NCBI GenBank assembly: GCA_045542595.1
Contig: JAZQLI010000023.1
Location: 5,975-69,974, forward strand
Direction: 5' to 3'
DNA: 64,000 nt
Origin: Scatosoma sp045542595
Lineage (GTDB): Bacteria; Bacillota; Clostridia; Christensenellales; Borkfalkiaceae
Shown here one piece after another: positions 17,100 to 24,918 of this stretch (the stretch's first letter is position 1; each line of letters begins with the position of its first letter). The translations under genes were made by a program, and so were the position numbers. The notes beneath the pieces are model-generated. The model was not told where the DNA came from, ran no database searches, and saw only the letters and a list, made by a program, of their open reading frames with translations.

Positions 17100-18029
17100 T
17101 TAAAGCTGTAACCCTTCCGTTTTATTTGCTCCAAGTACCAAATTCATACACTCGATAGCCGCTCCCGAAGCGCCTTTGCCTAAATTATCGTAAGACGCGA
17201 TAAGCAAAATGCGGTCTTCGTTGCCTGCTACCGTTATTTTCATACTGTCTTTACGCGAAAGCGCCAAGCCGGATAAAAATCCGTTTTCGTCTACGCTATC
17301 CACGTATTGCACAAGCTCGCCGTTGTATTTTTCGGCGTATACCCTTTTAATATCTTCCGCCGTCGCACCGTTTAACTGACTTCTAAAAATCGGCACGGTA
17401 ACCGTCATACCGCTGTAAAAATCGGCTACGATAGGGCAAAAAATAGGTTCGTTTTCCAAGCCGCTAATCGCTTTCATTTCCTTTAAATGCTTATGCTGTT
17501 GGGTAAGCGCGTATTGACGAGGCGCGCCAAAGAGTGCGTTTCTCTCTTCACTTTCGTAATCGGCAATCATTTTCTTGCCGCCGCCCGAATACCCCGTTAT
17601 CGAATGACAGGTTAAAAGAGCGGTTTTATCAAGTAGATTTTTTTCAATTAAAGGATAGACGAGTGCAATAAAACCGCTGGCGTGGCACCCAGGTACGGCA
17701 ATCCGCTTGGACGAAAGCAATTTTTCTTCAAAACTTTTCCCAAGTTCGGGAAAGCCGTATGCCCACTGCGGCAACGTACGGTGTGCGGTGGAAGCATCAA
17801 TAACGACGGTAGACGGATTGTCTACCATAGCAACCGCTTCTTTTGCCGCGTCGTCGGGTAAACATAAAAATGCAACGTCCGCTTCGTTTAACGCCTGTTT
17901 CCTTGCTTGCACGTCTTTGCGTACACTTTCGGGCAACGTGATAAGCTGTACGTCCGTTCTTTGTGATAAGCGTTCGTAAATCCGTAAGCCCGTCGTTCCT
18001 GCGCTACCGTCTATAAATACTTTTTTCAT
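17100..18029 (-). CDS. argC: N-acetyl-gamma-glutamyl-phosphate reductase, short (type 2) form
   Basis: NADPH-dependent reduction of acetylglutamyl phosphate. The N-terminal FIDGSAGTTGLRIYERL nucleotide motif and the catalytic Cys in PGCHASGFIALVYPL identify the short type 2 class of about 310 residues rather than the longer GCYPT class. Its ATG overlaps the argH stop codon by one base (TAATG). Confidence 0.95.
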   Translation of the reverse strand: MKKVFIDGSAGTTGLRIYERLSQRTDVQLITLPESVRKDVQARKQALNEADVAFLCLPDDAAKEAVAMVDNPSTVVIDASTAHRTLPQWAYGFPELGKSFEEKLLSSKRIAVPGCHASGFIALVYPLIEKNLLDKTALLTCHSITGYSGGGKKMIADYESEERNALFGAPRQYALTQQHKHLKEMKAISGLENEPIFCPIVADFYSGMTVTVPIFRSQLNGATAEDIKRVYAEKYNGELVQYVDSVDENGFLSGLALSRKDSMKITVAGNEDRILLIASYDNLGKGASGAAIECMNLVLGANKTEGLQL

Positions 18030-19405
18030 TATTTTTCAAGTTCCTTTTTCACAAATGCTACCTGCTGCTTCACCGAAACGGGCGACGCGCCGCCAAGCGA
18101 AGTACGCTTCGCTACACACGTTTCAAGCGCAATTTCTTGATATAAGTCTTCGGTGAATAATTCGCTGTGTTTTTGATAATCGGCAAGCGGTAAGGTGTCT
18201 AATACGCACCCTTTTTCAATACATTCCGCCACGATTTGCCCTACAATTTTATATGCCGCGCGGAAAGGCATTCCTTTCTTCGTTAAATAATCGGCAAGGT
18301 CGGTGGCGTTGATAAAGCCCTTTTGCGCTGCTTTGTAGGTATTGTCGGCGTCCACTTTCATCGTGGCTACCATAGGCGCAAGTACTTCCAAACACATCTT
18401 AACCGTATCAATGCTATCAAAAATAGCTTCCTTGTCTTCTTGCATATCCTTGTTATAAGCAAGCGGCAAACCCTTGAGTGTGGTTAAAAGCGCGGTTAAA
18501 TTACCGTATACCCTACCCGTCTTTCCGCGAATGAGTTCTGCCATATCAGGATTTTTCTTTTGGGGCATAATGGACGAACCCGTGGTATAACTATCGTCGA
18601 GTTCGATAAACTTAAATTCCCAACTCGCCCAAAGAATGATTTCTTCGGACAAGCGCGAAAGGTGCATCATAAGCACGGAAAACGCGCTCATAAGCTCTAA
18701 GCAAAAATCTCTATCGGATACGCCGTCGATACTGTTTAAACATACTCCGTCGAAGCCCAAAAGTTCCGCTTCGTATTCTCTATCCGTAGGATAGGTAGTA
18801 CCTGCCAAAGCGCAACTGCCCAAAGGAGAGTAGTTCATACGCTTTAGAGCGTCTTCTATTCTACCGATATCACGAAGTAGCATCATAGCGTACGCCGATA
18901 AATGATGCCCAAACGAAATGGGTTGCGCGCGCTGTAAGTGGGTATAGCCCGGCGCGATAACTTCGGCGTTTTCTTCCGCTTTGTCCACGATGGCGGCGAC
19001 GGCGTCTTTGATAAGGGCAATAATTTCTTTCGATTCGTCGCGCAAATACATACGGATATCCACGGCTACTTGGTCGTTACGGCTACGCGCAGTGTGCAAA
19101 CGCTTGCCTGCTTCGCCGATACGACGGGTGAGTTCCGCTTCTACGAACATATGAATATCTTCCGCGTCGCTATCAAACGTGAGTTTTCCCGTTTGTATGT
19201 CTTCCAAAATTCCCTGCAAACCGCTTATAATGGCCGACGTTTCGTCCGCTTTTAAAATTTGTTGCTTACAAAGCATTTTTGCGTGTGCAATACTTCCTTT
19301 GATATCTTGCGCGTACATACGGCAATCGAATCGTAAAGAAGAATTGAAATCGTCCGCTTTTTTGTCCAAGGCTTTTTGGAATCTGCCTGCCCACATTTTT
19401 TCCAT
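18029..19405 (-). CDS. argH: Argininosuccinate lyase
   Basis: Splits argininosuccinate into arginine and fumarate. The fumarase/lyase superfamily signature GSSIMPQKKNPD, the TARSRNDQVA region and the HLQRAQPISFGHHL segment are all present; 458 residues. It is separated from argG by 220 bases that contain a strong hairpin and a dispersed structured repeat, whereas all genes after it touch or nearly touch. Confidence 0.97.
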   Translation of the reverse strand: MEKMWAGRFQKALDKKADDFNSSLRFDCRMYAQDIKGSIAHAKMLCKQQILKADETSAIISGLQGILEDIQTGKLTFDSDAEDIHMFVEAELTRRIGEAGKRLHTARSRNDQVAVDIRMYLRDESKEIIALIKDAVAAIVDKAEENAEVIAPGYTHLQRAQPISFGHHLSAYAMMLLRDIGRIEDALKRMNYSPLGSCALAGTTYPTDREYEAELLGFDGVCLNSIDGVSDRDFCLELMSAFSVLMMHLSRLSEEIILWASWEFKFIELDDSYTTGSSIMPQKKNPDMAELIRGKTGRVYGNLTALLTTLKGLPLAYNKDMQEDKEAIFDSIDTVKMCLEVLAPMVATMKVDADNTYKAAQKGFINATDLADYLTKKGMPFRAAYKIVGQIVAECIEKGCVLDTLPLADYQKHSELFTEDLYQEIALETCVAKRTSLGGASPVSVKQQVAFVKKELEK

Positions 19406-19420
19406 ACTTTAATAACACAG

Positions 19421-19451
19421 TTTGCCTGCCGCGGGTTAGGCGGTAGGCAAA
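19421..19451 (-). repeat. 12-bp stem-loop in the argG-argH gap
   Basis: TTTGCCTGCCGC pairs with GCGGTAGGCAAA with one G-T wobble around a 7-nt loop, 16 bases before argH on its transcript. It lacks a T-run on the minus strand, so it is more likely a processing or attenuation hairpin than a terminator. Confidence 0.55.
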
Positions 19452-19483
19452 AAGCTCCGTTTTTTATTTTTTATTGTACCAAT

Positions 19484-19586
19484 CAACTTACATCAACCGC
19501 CTTAAAAAGGTTTAGATACAAGCAAGACAAGGAGTGCGCGGCTTTGTTGCAAGGAGTGTACATAGACGTACACGACTAAAACAAAA
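19484..19586 (-). repeat. Dispersed structured element, copy 1 (argG/argH gap)
   Basis: Contains the box ATACAAG (19516-19522) and an outer stem TTTGTT (19543-19548) / AACAAA (19580-19585) that encloses exactly 31 nt. Inside is the hairpin GTGTAC-ATAGAC-GTACAC (19556-19573). It begins with 16 bases, 19484-19499, that recur unchanged at 49368-49383. Copies at 42.3 and 49.4 kb have the same spacing. I assign it to the minus strand because all flanking genes run that way. Confidence 0.7.
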
Positions 19587-19625
19587 CGTAAGCACGACGA
19601 CGTATTGCGCCGTATATAAAGCTTT

Positions 19626-20849
19626 TTACTTGTTTTTTTGGTTGACTTCGGCTTGTACTTTAATCGGAAGTCCGAACAAATTGATAAAGCCGGTTGCGTC
19701 CGCTTGGTTGTATACGTGGTCTTCGCCGAAGGTAGCAATCTCTTCCGAATAAAGCGAATAATCGCTCCACGCGCCTGCTTTGATGATATTGCCTTTATAC
19801 AGCTTCAAACGTACCTTACCCGTAACGTTTTCTTGCGTTTTATCCACGAAAGCGGAAAGCGCTTCACGCAAGGGAGTAAACCATTGTCCGTTGTATACAA
19901 GTTCCGCAAAGCAAACGGAAAGTTCTTGTTTTTTGTGCGCGGTGTATTTATCCAAACAAAGCGTTTCCAAATAGCTGTGCGCTGCGTACAAAATTTCACC
20001 GCCCGGCGTTTCGTATACGCCCCGACATTTCATACCTACCAAACGGTTTTCTACGATATCTAAAAGTCCGATACCGTTTGCGCCGCCCACTTTGTTGAGC
20101 GCAAGAATAATCTCTTTCGCACTCATCTTTTTCCCGTCGAGTGCTACAGGACGTCCTTTTTCAAACTCTAACTCAATATACGTAGGTTTATCGGGCGCTT
20201 GCAAAGGCGATACGCCCATTTCCAAAAAGCCTTCCTTTTCGTATAACGGTTCGTTGCCCGCGTCTTCCAAATCCAACCCTTCGTGGCTCAAATGCCAAAG
20301 GTTTTTATCCTTAGAATAGTTGGTTTCACGGCTAATTTTCAAAGGTACGTTATGCGCTTCGGCGTAATCGATTTCTTCTTCACGCGATTTTATAGACCAT
20401 TCTCTCCAAGGCGCGATAATAGGCATATCGGGCGCAAACGCTTTAATCGTGAGTTCGAAACGCACTTGGTCGTTACCTTTCCCCGTGCAACCGTGGCAAA
20501 TGGCGTCCGCCCCTTCTTTTTTGGCGATTTCCACAATACGCTTAGCAATTACGGGACGGGCAAACGACGTACCGAGCAAATATTCTTCGTATTTCGCACC
20601 AGCCATCATAGTAGGCACTACGTAATCGTCCACGAACTCGTCCGTCAAATCTTCAACGTACAATTTGGAAGCACCCGTTTTGAGCGCCTTTTCTTCCAAA
20701 CCGTCTAATTCGTCCGCTTGTCCAACGTTACCGCTCACCGCAATAACTTCGCAGTTGTTGTAATTTTCCTTAAGCCAAGGGATAATGATGGACGTGTCCA
20801 GCCCTCCCGAATAGGCAAGTACTACTTTCTTGATATCTTTCTTATCCAT
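19626..20849 (-). CDS. argG: Argininosuccinate synthase
   Basis: Joins citrulline and aspartate using ATP. The P-loop AYSGGLDTS follows the start directly, and SKDKNLWHLSHEGLDLED is present downstream. About 407 residues. I use the ATG at 20847-20849 (MDKKDIKKVV), which has AAGGAG nine bases upstream; the frame extends seven codons further without a ribosome site. It is the first gene of the arginine operon and has the strongest promoter in the region. Confidence 0.97.
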   Translation of the reverse strand: MDKKDIKKVVLAYSGGLDTSIIIPWLKENYNNCEVIAVSGNVGQADELDGLEEKALKTGASKLYVEDLTDEFVDDYVVPTMMAGAKYEEYLLGTSFARPVIAKRIVEIAKKEGADAICHGCTGKGNDQVRFELTIKAFAPDMPIIAPWREWSIKSREEEIDYAEAHNVPLKISRETNYSKDKNLWHLSHEGLDLEDAGNEPLYEKEGFLEMGVSPLQAPDKPTYIELEFEKGRPVALDGKKMSAKEIILALNKVGGANGIGLLDIVENRLVGMKCRGVYETPGGEILYAAHSYLETLCLDKYTAHKKQELSVCFAELVYNGQWFTPLREALSAFVDKTQENVTGKVRLKLYKGNIIKAGAWSDYSLYSEEIATFGEDHVYNQADATGFINLFGLPIKVQAEVNQKNK

Positions 20850-20893
20850 AATGCTATTCTCCTTTTGCATACGTTTTGTATATTTATGCGTTT

Positions 20894-20922
20894 ATTATAC
20901 CGCGCAAAAAATGGATTGTCAA
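20894..20922 (-). promoter_or_regulatory. argG operon promoter
   Basis: On the minus strand TTGACA (20917-20922), 17 bp, TATAAT (20894-20899), a full consensus match, with the transcript start near 20887. Confidence 0.9.
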
Positions 20923-20953
20923 ACCCTTTTATACATTTATTTATAAGTTTTTT

Positions 20954-21019
20954 TGAATATTTTACGCATATATTGCATATTTGCATAAAATAATGAATAT
21001 TTTTGAATTTTTTGCATAA
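20954..21019. promoter_or_regulatory. Cluster of TGAATA/TGCATA half-sites, candidate ArgR boxes
   Basis: Within 66 AT-rich bases upstream of the argG promoter there are five TGAAT or TGCATA half-sites. One, TGAATATTTTTGAAT (20994-21008), is close to the Gram-positive ARG-box pattern. A further TGCATA...TATGCG pair lies over the transcript start (20866-20890). ArgR control is expected for this operon, but the boxes are degenerate. Confidence 0.35.
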
Positions 21020-21187
21020 AAGCAGCAAAATAAACGGTATAGACAACGGCAAAAAGATTTTTTAAAATTTGTCTAATTGCCATTAAACCATACTACCACA
21101 GTATACATTATAATACAATCGGCAAAGAATTTCAAGGGTTTAAGGGGCGCTTTTATCATTTTTTCCTTTTGTTTTTTCTTTTTCCGC

Positions 21188-21216
21188 TTGACAAACGGTT
21201 TGCTTTATTTTATAAT
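21188..21216 (+). promoter_or_regulatory. trmO promoter
   Basis: TTGACA (21188-21193), 17 bp, TATAAT (21211-21216). It excludes start codons upstream of 21242. Confidence 0.88.
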
Positions 21217-21241
21217 GAACGAAAATAAGGACGGTTTTTTT

Positions 21242-21925
21242 ATGCAAGCACCACTCGCTATTTCCCCTATCGGCTACGTACAATCGGATTTCACAGACAA
21301 ATTCGGTATTCCCCGTCAAAGCGGCAGAGCGCCGTCTTTGCAGGCGCGTATTGTACTCACTCCGCCCTATAACACCGAAGACGCAGTTCGGGAAATAGAA
21401 GGATTTTCCCATCTTTGGATTTTATTCGATTTTTCGGAAACGCGAAAGGAAGGGTGGTCGCCTACCGTACGTCCGCCGCGGCTGGGCGGTAACAAACGAG
21501 TGGGCGTGTTTGCCAGCCGTTCCCCCTTTCGCCCCAACCATATCGGGCTTTCGTGCGTGAAGTTGATACGAGTGGAAAAAGCGCCACAGCTTTGTCTTGT
21601 GGTATCGGGTGCGGATTTATTAAACGGCACGCCCGTTTTGGACATCAAGCCGTATCTGCCTTTTACCGATTGTATCCCCGAAGCGACGAGCGGTTACGCC
21701 GCCGCCCAAAAGGATTATAAACTGCAAGTACGCTTTCCCCAAGATTTGTTAGCGCGGTTGCCTAACGAAAAACGCGCAGGGTTACAAGAATGTCTTGCCG
21801 ACGACCCAAGGCCTTCTTATCAAGACAACCCGTTACGCGTTTACGGAATGGCGTTTGGCGGTTTTGAAATTAAATTCCGCGTAGAAGACGACGTACTCAC
21901 CGTTTTAGACGTCATCCCCCTTTAA
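21242..21925 (+). CDS. trmO: tRNA (t6A37) N6-methyltransferase TrmO
   Basis: Methylates threonylcarbamoyl-adenosine at position 37 of a tRNA-Thr, using S-adenosylmethionine. The VirR/TsaA-type beta-barrel is recognisable from ISPIGYVQSDFTDKFGIPRQ, the GFSHLWILFDF block and RSPFRPNHIGLSCVKL, then GTPVLDIKPYLPF. 227 residues. The start at 21242 has an AAGGACGG site; an in-frame ATG 27 bases upstream overlaps the -10 box and cannot be translated from this promoter. Confidence 0.92.
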   Translation: MQAPLAISPIGYVQSDFTDKFGIPRQSGRAPSLQARIVLTPPYNTEDAVREIEGFSHLWILFDFSETRKEGWSPTVRPPRLGGNKRVGVFASRSPFRPNHIGLSCVKLIRVEKAPQLCLVVSGADLLNGTPVLDIKPYLPFTDCIPEATSGYAAAQKDYKLQVRFPQDLLARLPNEKRAGLQECLADDPRPSYQDNPLRVYGMAFGGFEIKFRVEDDVLTVLDVIPL

Positions 21926-21931
21926 ACGAAG

Positions 21932-21967
21932 AACCGTTTGGAGCGAAAACTCCAAACGGTTATTTTT
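21932..21967. terminator. terminator between trmO and degV
   Basis: AACCGTTTGGAG pairs with CTCCAAACGGTT around CGAAAA, followed by a T-rich run; the genes are convergent. Confidence 0.88.
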
Positions 21968-21968
21968 A

Positions 21969-22841
21969 TTATCTATGCGTGCCTTTATGGAAAATTGCCA
22001 ACGTACCGCAACCGGAATGCGAACCGATAACCGCGCCTACGTAATTGACCATAATCTTCGTCGCAGGAAATTTTTTCGCGAGTAGCTCTTTGACGTACTC
22101 TACGTCTTCTATGCAATCGCCGTGGCTGATAAAAATGGGGTCGCCCTTTTCCATATCCGACGTTTCTACCACTCTATCCACCAAAGTATGGAGTGATTTT
22201 TTCCGTCCGATAGCCTTGCCAACCGCCACTAATTTACCGTTATCGTCCACGTGCATAATCGGTTTGATTTTGAGTATTGAACCCACGATAGCCGTCGCGC
22301 CTGAAACTCTGCCGCCGCGTTTTAAATGGAATAAATTATCCACGGTAAATTGATGACAAATATGCAACTTCAAATTTTCTAAATACGCTGCCGTATCTTC
22401 TATGCTTGCGCCTTCGTTTGCCTTTTGCACCGCGTAATACAGCAAAAGTCCTTCGCCCATAGACGCCGCAAGGCTGTCCACGACGATAATTTTTCGGTTG
22501 GGATATTCTTTACGCAAATCCCTTGCCGCCACCATAAATCCGCCTGCCGTGCCCGAAAGCCCCGACGAAAAAGCGAGTACCAGCACGTCCCTGCCGCTTT
22601 TTAAGGGCTGTTCGATATGCGCTTTCGCCATTTCGCCCGTTACTTGGTAGGTAGTGGGCATTGCGCCGCCGCGCAGTTTTTCGTAAAATTCCTTTTCGGT
22701 GATTTTTTCGCCGCCTTCCCCTTCGTAATTGACGTTATTCATAGTAAATCCCAGCCGTACGCAATCGATACCGTGCTCGTCGAAAAAAGATTGCGGCATA
22801 TCACAGCCCGAATCGGTGATAATTTCAAATTGTTTTTCCAT
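21969..22841 (-). CDS. DegV-family fatty-acid-binding protein (FakB-like)
   Basis: 290 residues. DegV/FakB proteins hold one fatty acid and present it to the kinase FakA for phosphorylation. The N-terminal FEIITDSGCDMP and the FSSGLSGT loop contact the acyl carboxylate; HICHQFTVDNLFHLKRGGRVSGATAIVG is the conserved centre. A FakA gene is 5 kb away at 27038-28681. It follows minD and a MinE-like gene in one leftward run, which is a neighbourhood rather than a functional link as far as I can see. Confidence 0.92.
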   Translation of the reverse strand: MEKQFEIITDSGCDMPQSFFDEHGIDCVRLGFTMNNVNYEGEGGEKITEKEFYEKLRGGAMPTTYQVTGEMAKAHIEQPLKSGRDVLVLAFSSGLSGTAGGFMVAARDLRKEYPNRKIIVVDSLAASMGEGLLLYYAVQKANEGASIEDTAAYLENLKLHICHQFTVDNLFHLKRGGRVSGATAIVGSILKIKPIMHVDDNGKLVAVGKAIGRKKSLHTLVDRVVETSDMEKGDPIFISHGDCIEDVEYVKELLAKKFPATKIMVNYVGAVIGSHSGCGTLAIFHKGTHR

Positions 22842-22860
22842 TTGTATAATACTCCTTTTT

Positions 22861-23103
22861 TTATCTTAATACGTTGAATTTTTTAATGCGCTCCGCTTCA
22901 AACGCTATTTCCACTATGTACGTGCCGTTTTTGCAAACCACTTCCATACGCGGTAAACCGTTGACGTCGAAATATTCGTTAAATTTTTCGGCAAAATCTT
23001 GCAAGACCAGTGCTTTACACCCTTCACTCATCACTGATTTATCCGCTTGTATAACGTTATGTATACGTGTAAAATCGCGCACGCACGCCCTATCGTCTTT
23101 CAT
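22861..23103 (-). CDS. Divergent MinE-like protein, product of the gene after minD
   Basis: 80 residues, 11 bases after minD. The order of features follows MinE: TRIHNVIQADKS resembles the MinD-binding strand ('RL..I...DR'), followed by a helix LVLQDFAEKFNEYFDV resembling 'L..DIL.VI.KYV.I', and two strands RMEVVCK and YIVEIAFEA like the C-terminal sheet. Asp, Tyr and the hydrophobic spacing match without gaps from memory of the family. The usual amphipathic N-terminus (LLDFF-type) is missing; instead there is MKDDRACVRD. Size and position also fit. If correct it would spatially restrict MinD. The alternative is an unrelated small protein. Confidence 0.5.
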   Translation of the reverse strand: MKDDRACVRDFTRIHNVIQADKSVMSEGCKALVLQDFAEKFNEYFDVNGLPRMEVVCKNGTYIVEIAFEAERIKKFNVLR

Positions 23104-23114
23104 TGATACCCCCC

Positions 23115-23885
23115 CTATAAACTCCTTTTTAAAAACCGTCGCATTCCGCCGAGTATCCCTACGTATTTTTTCGTTACGTCGTATAACTTTCGCTTGCCCG
23201 TGAGTACGTTTACCGCCAACACCTTAAACGCTGCGTGTGTTTCTTTCATAGCACTTTTGTAAATACCGTATTCTTCGGGCAAAACCCCGATAAGCGGCGT
23301 TTTCAGCACGCTTGCAATCTCTTGCGGATATAAACTCTCCCCGTCGAGCAATAACTCTCCGCGTACCTTGTTCAAGGCTACCGTTACGCTGCTAAGCGCA
23401 TAGCTTTTTAATAGAGTAATTACTTTGTCCGCGTCGCGAATGGCAGAAATGTGCGGCGTGGTAACGACGATGGCTTCGTCTGCCGAAGCTACGGCGCGGT
23501 GAAACCCTTCGTCAATGCCTGCAGGGCAATCGATAATGATAAAATCAAACTGCGGTGCAAGGGCGTCTAATACCACCTTTAACGCCTGCGGCGATACGTA
23601 CCGTTCGGGTACGGAATGGCTGCTGGTAAGGATATATAAATTACTGACTTCAGGATGACAAACGAGTGCTTGCTTCGCCCTGCACCTGCCTTCGATAACG
23701 TCTACGATATCGTATAATACAAGGTTCTCCACCCCTGCAACCACGTCTACGTTGTTCAAGCCGAAATCGGCGTCGCAGAGCACGACACGTGCGCCGCGAC
23801 GGGCAAGCTGCGCGGATAAACACGCGGCTACCGTGGTTTTTCCCACGCCGCCCTTGCCTGACGTAATGACGATTTTCCTTGCCAT
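23115..23885 (-). CDS. minD: Septum site-determining ATPase MinD
   Basis: 256 residues. The deviant Walker A SGKGGVGKTT is at residues 9-18, the DADFGLNNVD switch near 40, and DFIIIDCPAGID follows. The C-terminus GGMRRFLKRSL forms the amphipathic membrane-targeting helix. MinD marks the cell poles against Z-ring assembly together with MinC. No minC is visible upstream; the next gene is hisIE, beyond a 300-base gap. Confidence 0.93.
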   Translation of the reverse strand: MARKIVITSGKGGVGKTTVAACLSAQLARRGARVVLCDADFGLNNVDVVAGVENLVLYDIVDVIEGRCRAKQALVCHPEVSNLYILTSSHSVPERYVSPQALKVVLDALAPQFDFIIIDCPAGIDEGFHRAVASADEAIVVTTPHISAIRDADKVITLLKSYALSSVTVALNKVRGELLLDGESLYPQEIASVLKTPLIGVLPEEYGIYKSAMKETHAAFKVLAVNVLTGKRKLYDVTKKYVGILGGMRRFLKRSL

Positions 23886-24116
23886 TTTCCTTTCCGCACT
23901 CCTTGCCTTTTTTGCCGCAAATTTTCAGCTTGGAAAATTTTAACATCTCACCGTGAAAATATTTTGTCGAAGTTATGATAAAAAAAGCTTGTTTTCGCGA
24001 AAAGCTATGGTTTGTTGTCGTCGCCTGTTTATATTTTTATCATATTTCTTCCCAAAAAACAACCTACTCAACCTCGTTTTTTCTCTACCGAAAAATTCTA
24101 TGTTCTCTACCAAAAC
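23886..24116. other. Intergenic stretch between minD and the hisIE terminator
   Basis: Only short frames with no ribosome sites or similarity to anything I know. The minD ribosome site (GGAAAGGA) lies at its left edge, and I find no consensus promoter for minD; a weak TCGACA element is the best candidate. Confidence 0.5.
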
Positions 24117-24152
24117 AAAACCCCACTCTACTGACAGTAGAGTGGGGGTTTT
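24117..24152 (-). terminator. hisIE terminator
   Basis: AAAACCCCACTCTACTG pairs with CAGTAGAGTGGGG(G)TTTT with one bulged base, directly downstream of hisIE on the minus strand. Confidence 0.85.
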
Positions 24153-24185
24153 ACATACGTTTTTAAACCGTTTTAATATGTATGT

Positions 24186-24818
24186 TTATCTATTGCGCTT
24201 ACAAAGTTCGTTGCAAACTTCCGAAATTTTCACGCCGCGCGCCGCCAAAAGCACCATTGTATGATACAACAAGTCTGCCGCTTCGTTGACAACGCCTTCC
24301 TTTTCTTCGTTTTTCGAAGCGATAACAAATTCCACCGCTTCTTCGCCTACCTTTTTGGCTATTCTATCTACGCCGCGCGCAAACAAGAAACTGGTGTACG
24401 CGCCGTCTTGGGGGTTCTTCTTGTATTCTTCCAAAATACGTTGCAATCTACCGAACATCTCGCCGCCGATTTCTTTATACTCGCCCTTGATTTGATTTGC
24501 AAAGCAGGAGAAAGAATTGTTTTCCGCGCAAGCATTGCCCTTTTGACGTACCTTTATAAGCAGCGTTTTACCGCTTTCATCTAAAAACGCCACGACAAGT
24601 TTTTGCGTATTGCCGTTTGTTACCCCATACTTTTGCACCGCGCCCGTTGCATTGCAATAATGCACGTAGCCCGTCTCCGCCGTTTTATTGACGGCGTCGG
24701 CATTCATTTGCCCAAGCAAAAGCACTTCGCCGCTTTCATAATCCTGCGCGATTACGGGTATAAAACCCTTTTCGTCATATACAATTCCGTTTACGTTCCA
24801 TTCTGTTTTGTTGGACAT
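24186..24818 (-). CDS. hisE: HisIE-type protein with an intact HisE half and a degenerate HisI half
   Basis: 210 residues in the layout of bifunctional HisIE. The C-terminal half keeps phosphoribosyl-ATP pyrophosphatase residues (KVGEEAVEFVIASKNEEKE and NEAADLLYHTMVLL). The N-terminal half aligns to phosphoribosyl-AMP cyclohydrolase by MNADAVNKTAETG and TNGNTQKLVV. However, the usual SR.....LW.KGETSG reads CNATGAVQKYGVTNGN, the metal-binding DxDxD reads DESGK, and the zinc CH reads CA. Cyclohydrolase activity is therefore doubtful. No other his gene is nearby. The start has CGGAGG six bases upstream. Confidence 0.85.
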   Translation of the reverse strand: MSNKTEWNVNGIVYDEKGFIPVIAQDYESGEVLLLGQMNADAVNKTAETGYVHYCNATGAVQKYGVTNGNTQKLVVAFLDESGKTLLIKVRQKGNACAENNSFSCFANQIKGEYKEIGGEMFGRLQRILEEYKKNPQDGAYTSFLFARGVDRIAKKVGEEAVEFVIASKNEEKEGVVNEAADLLYHTMVLLAARGVKISEVCNELCKRNR

Positions 24819-24850
24819 ACTAAGCCTCCGTTTAAGAATCCTTCTCTTGT

Positions 24851-24879
24851 ATTATACTATAAATTTTCCATTTCGTCAA
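24851..24879 (-). promoter_or_regulatory. hisIE promoter
   Basis: On the minus strand TTGACG (24874-24879), 17 bp, TATAAT (24851-24856). Confidence 0.82.
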
Positions 24880-24918
24880 TAGCCTAGGAAAAATTTTCTT
24901 GCATTTTTCACTGTTTTT

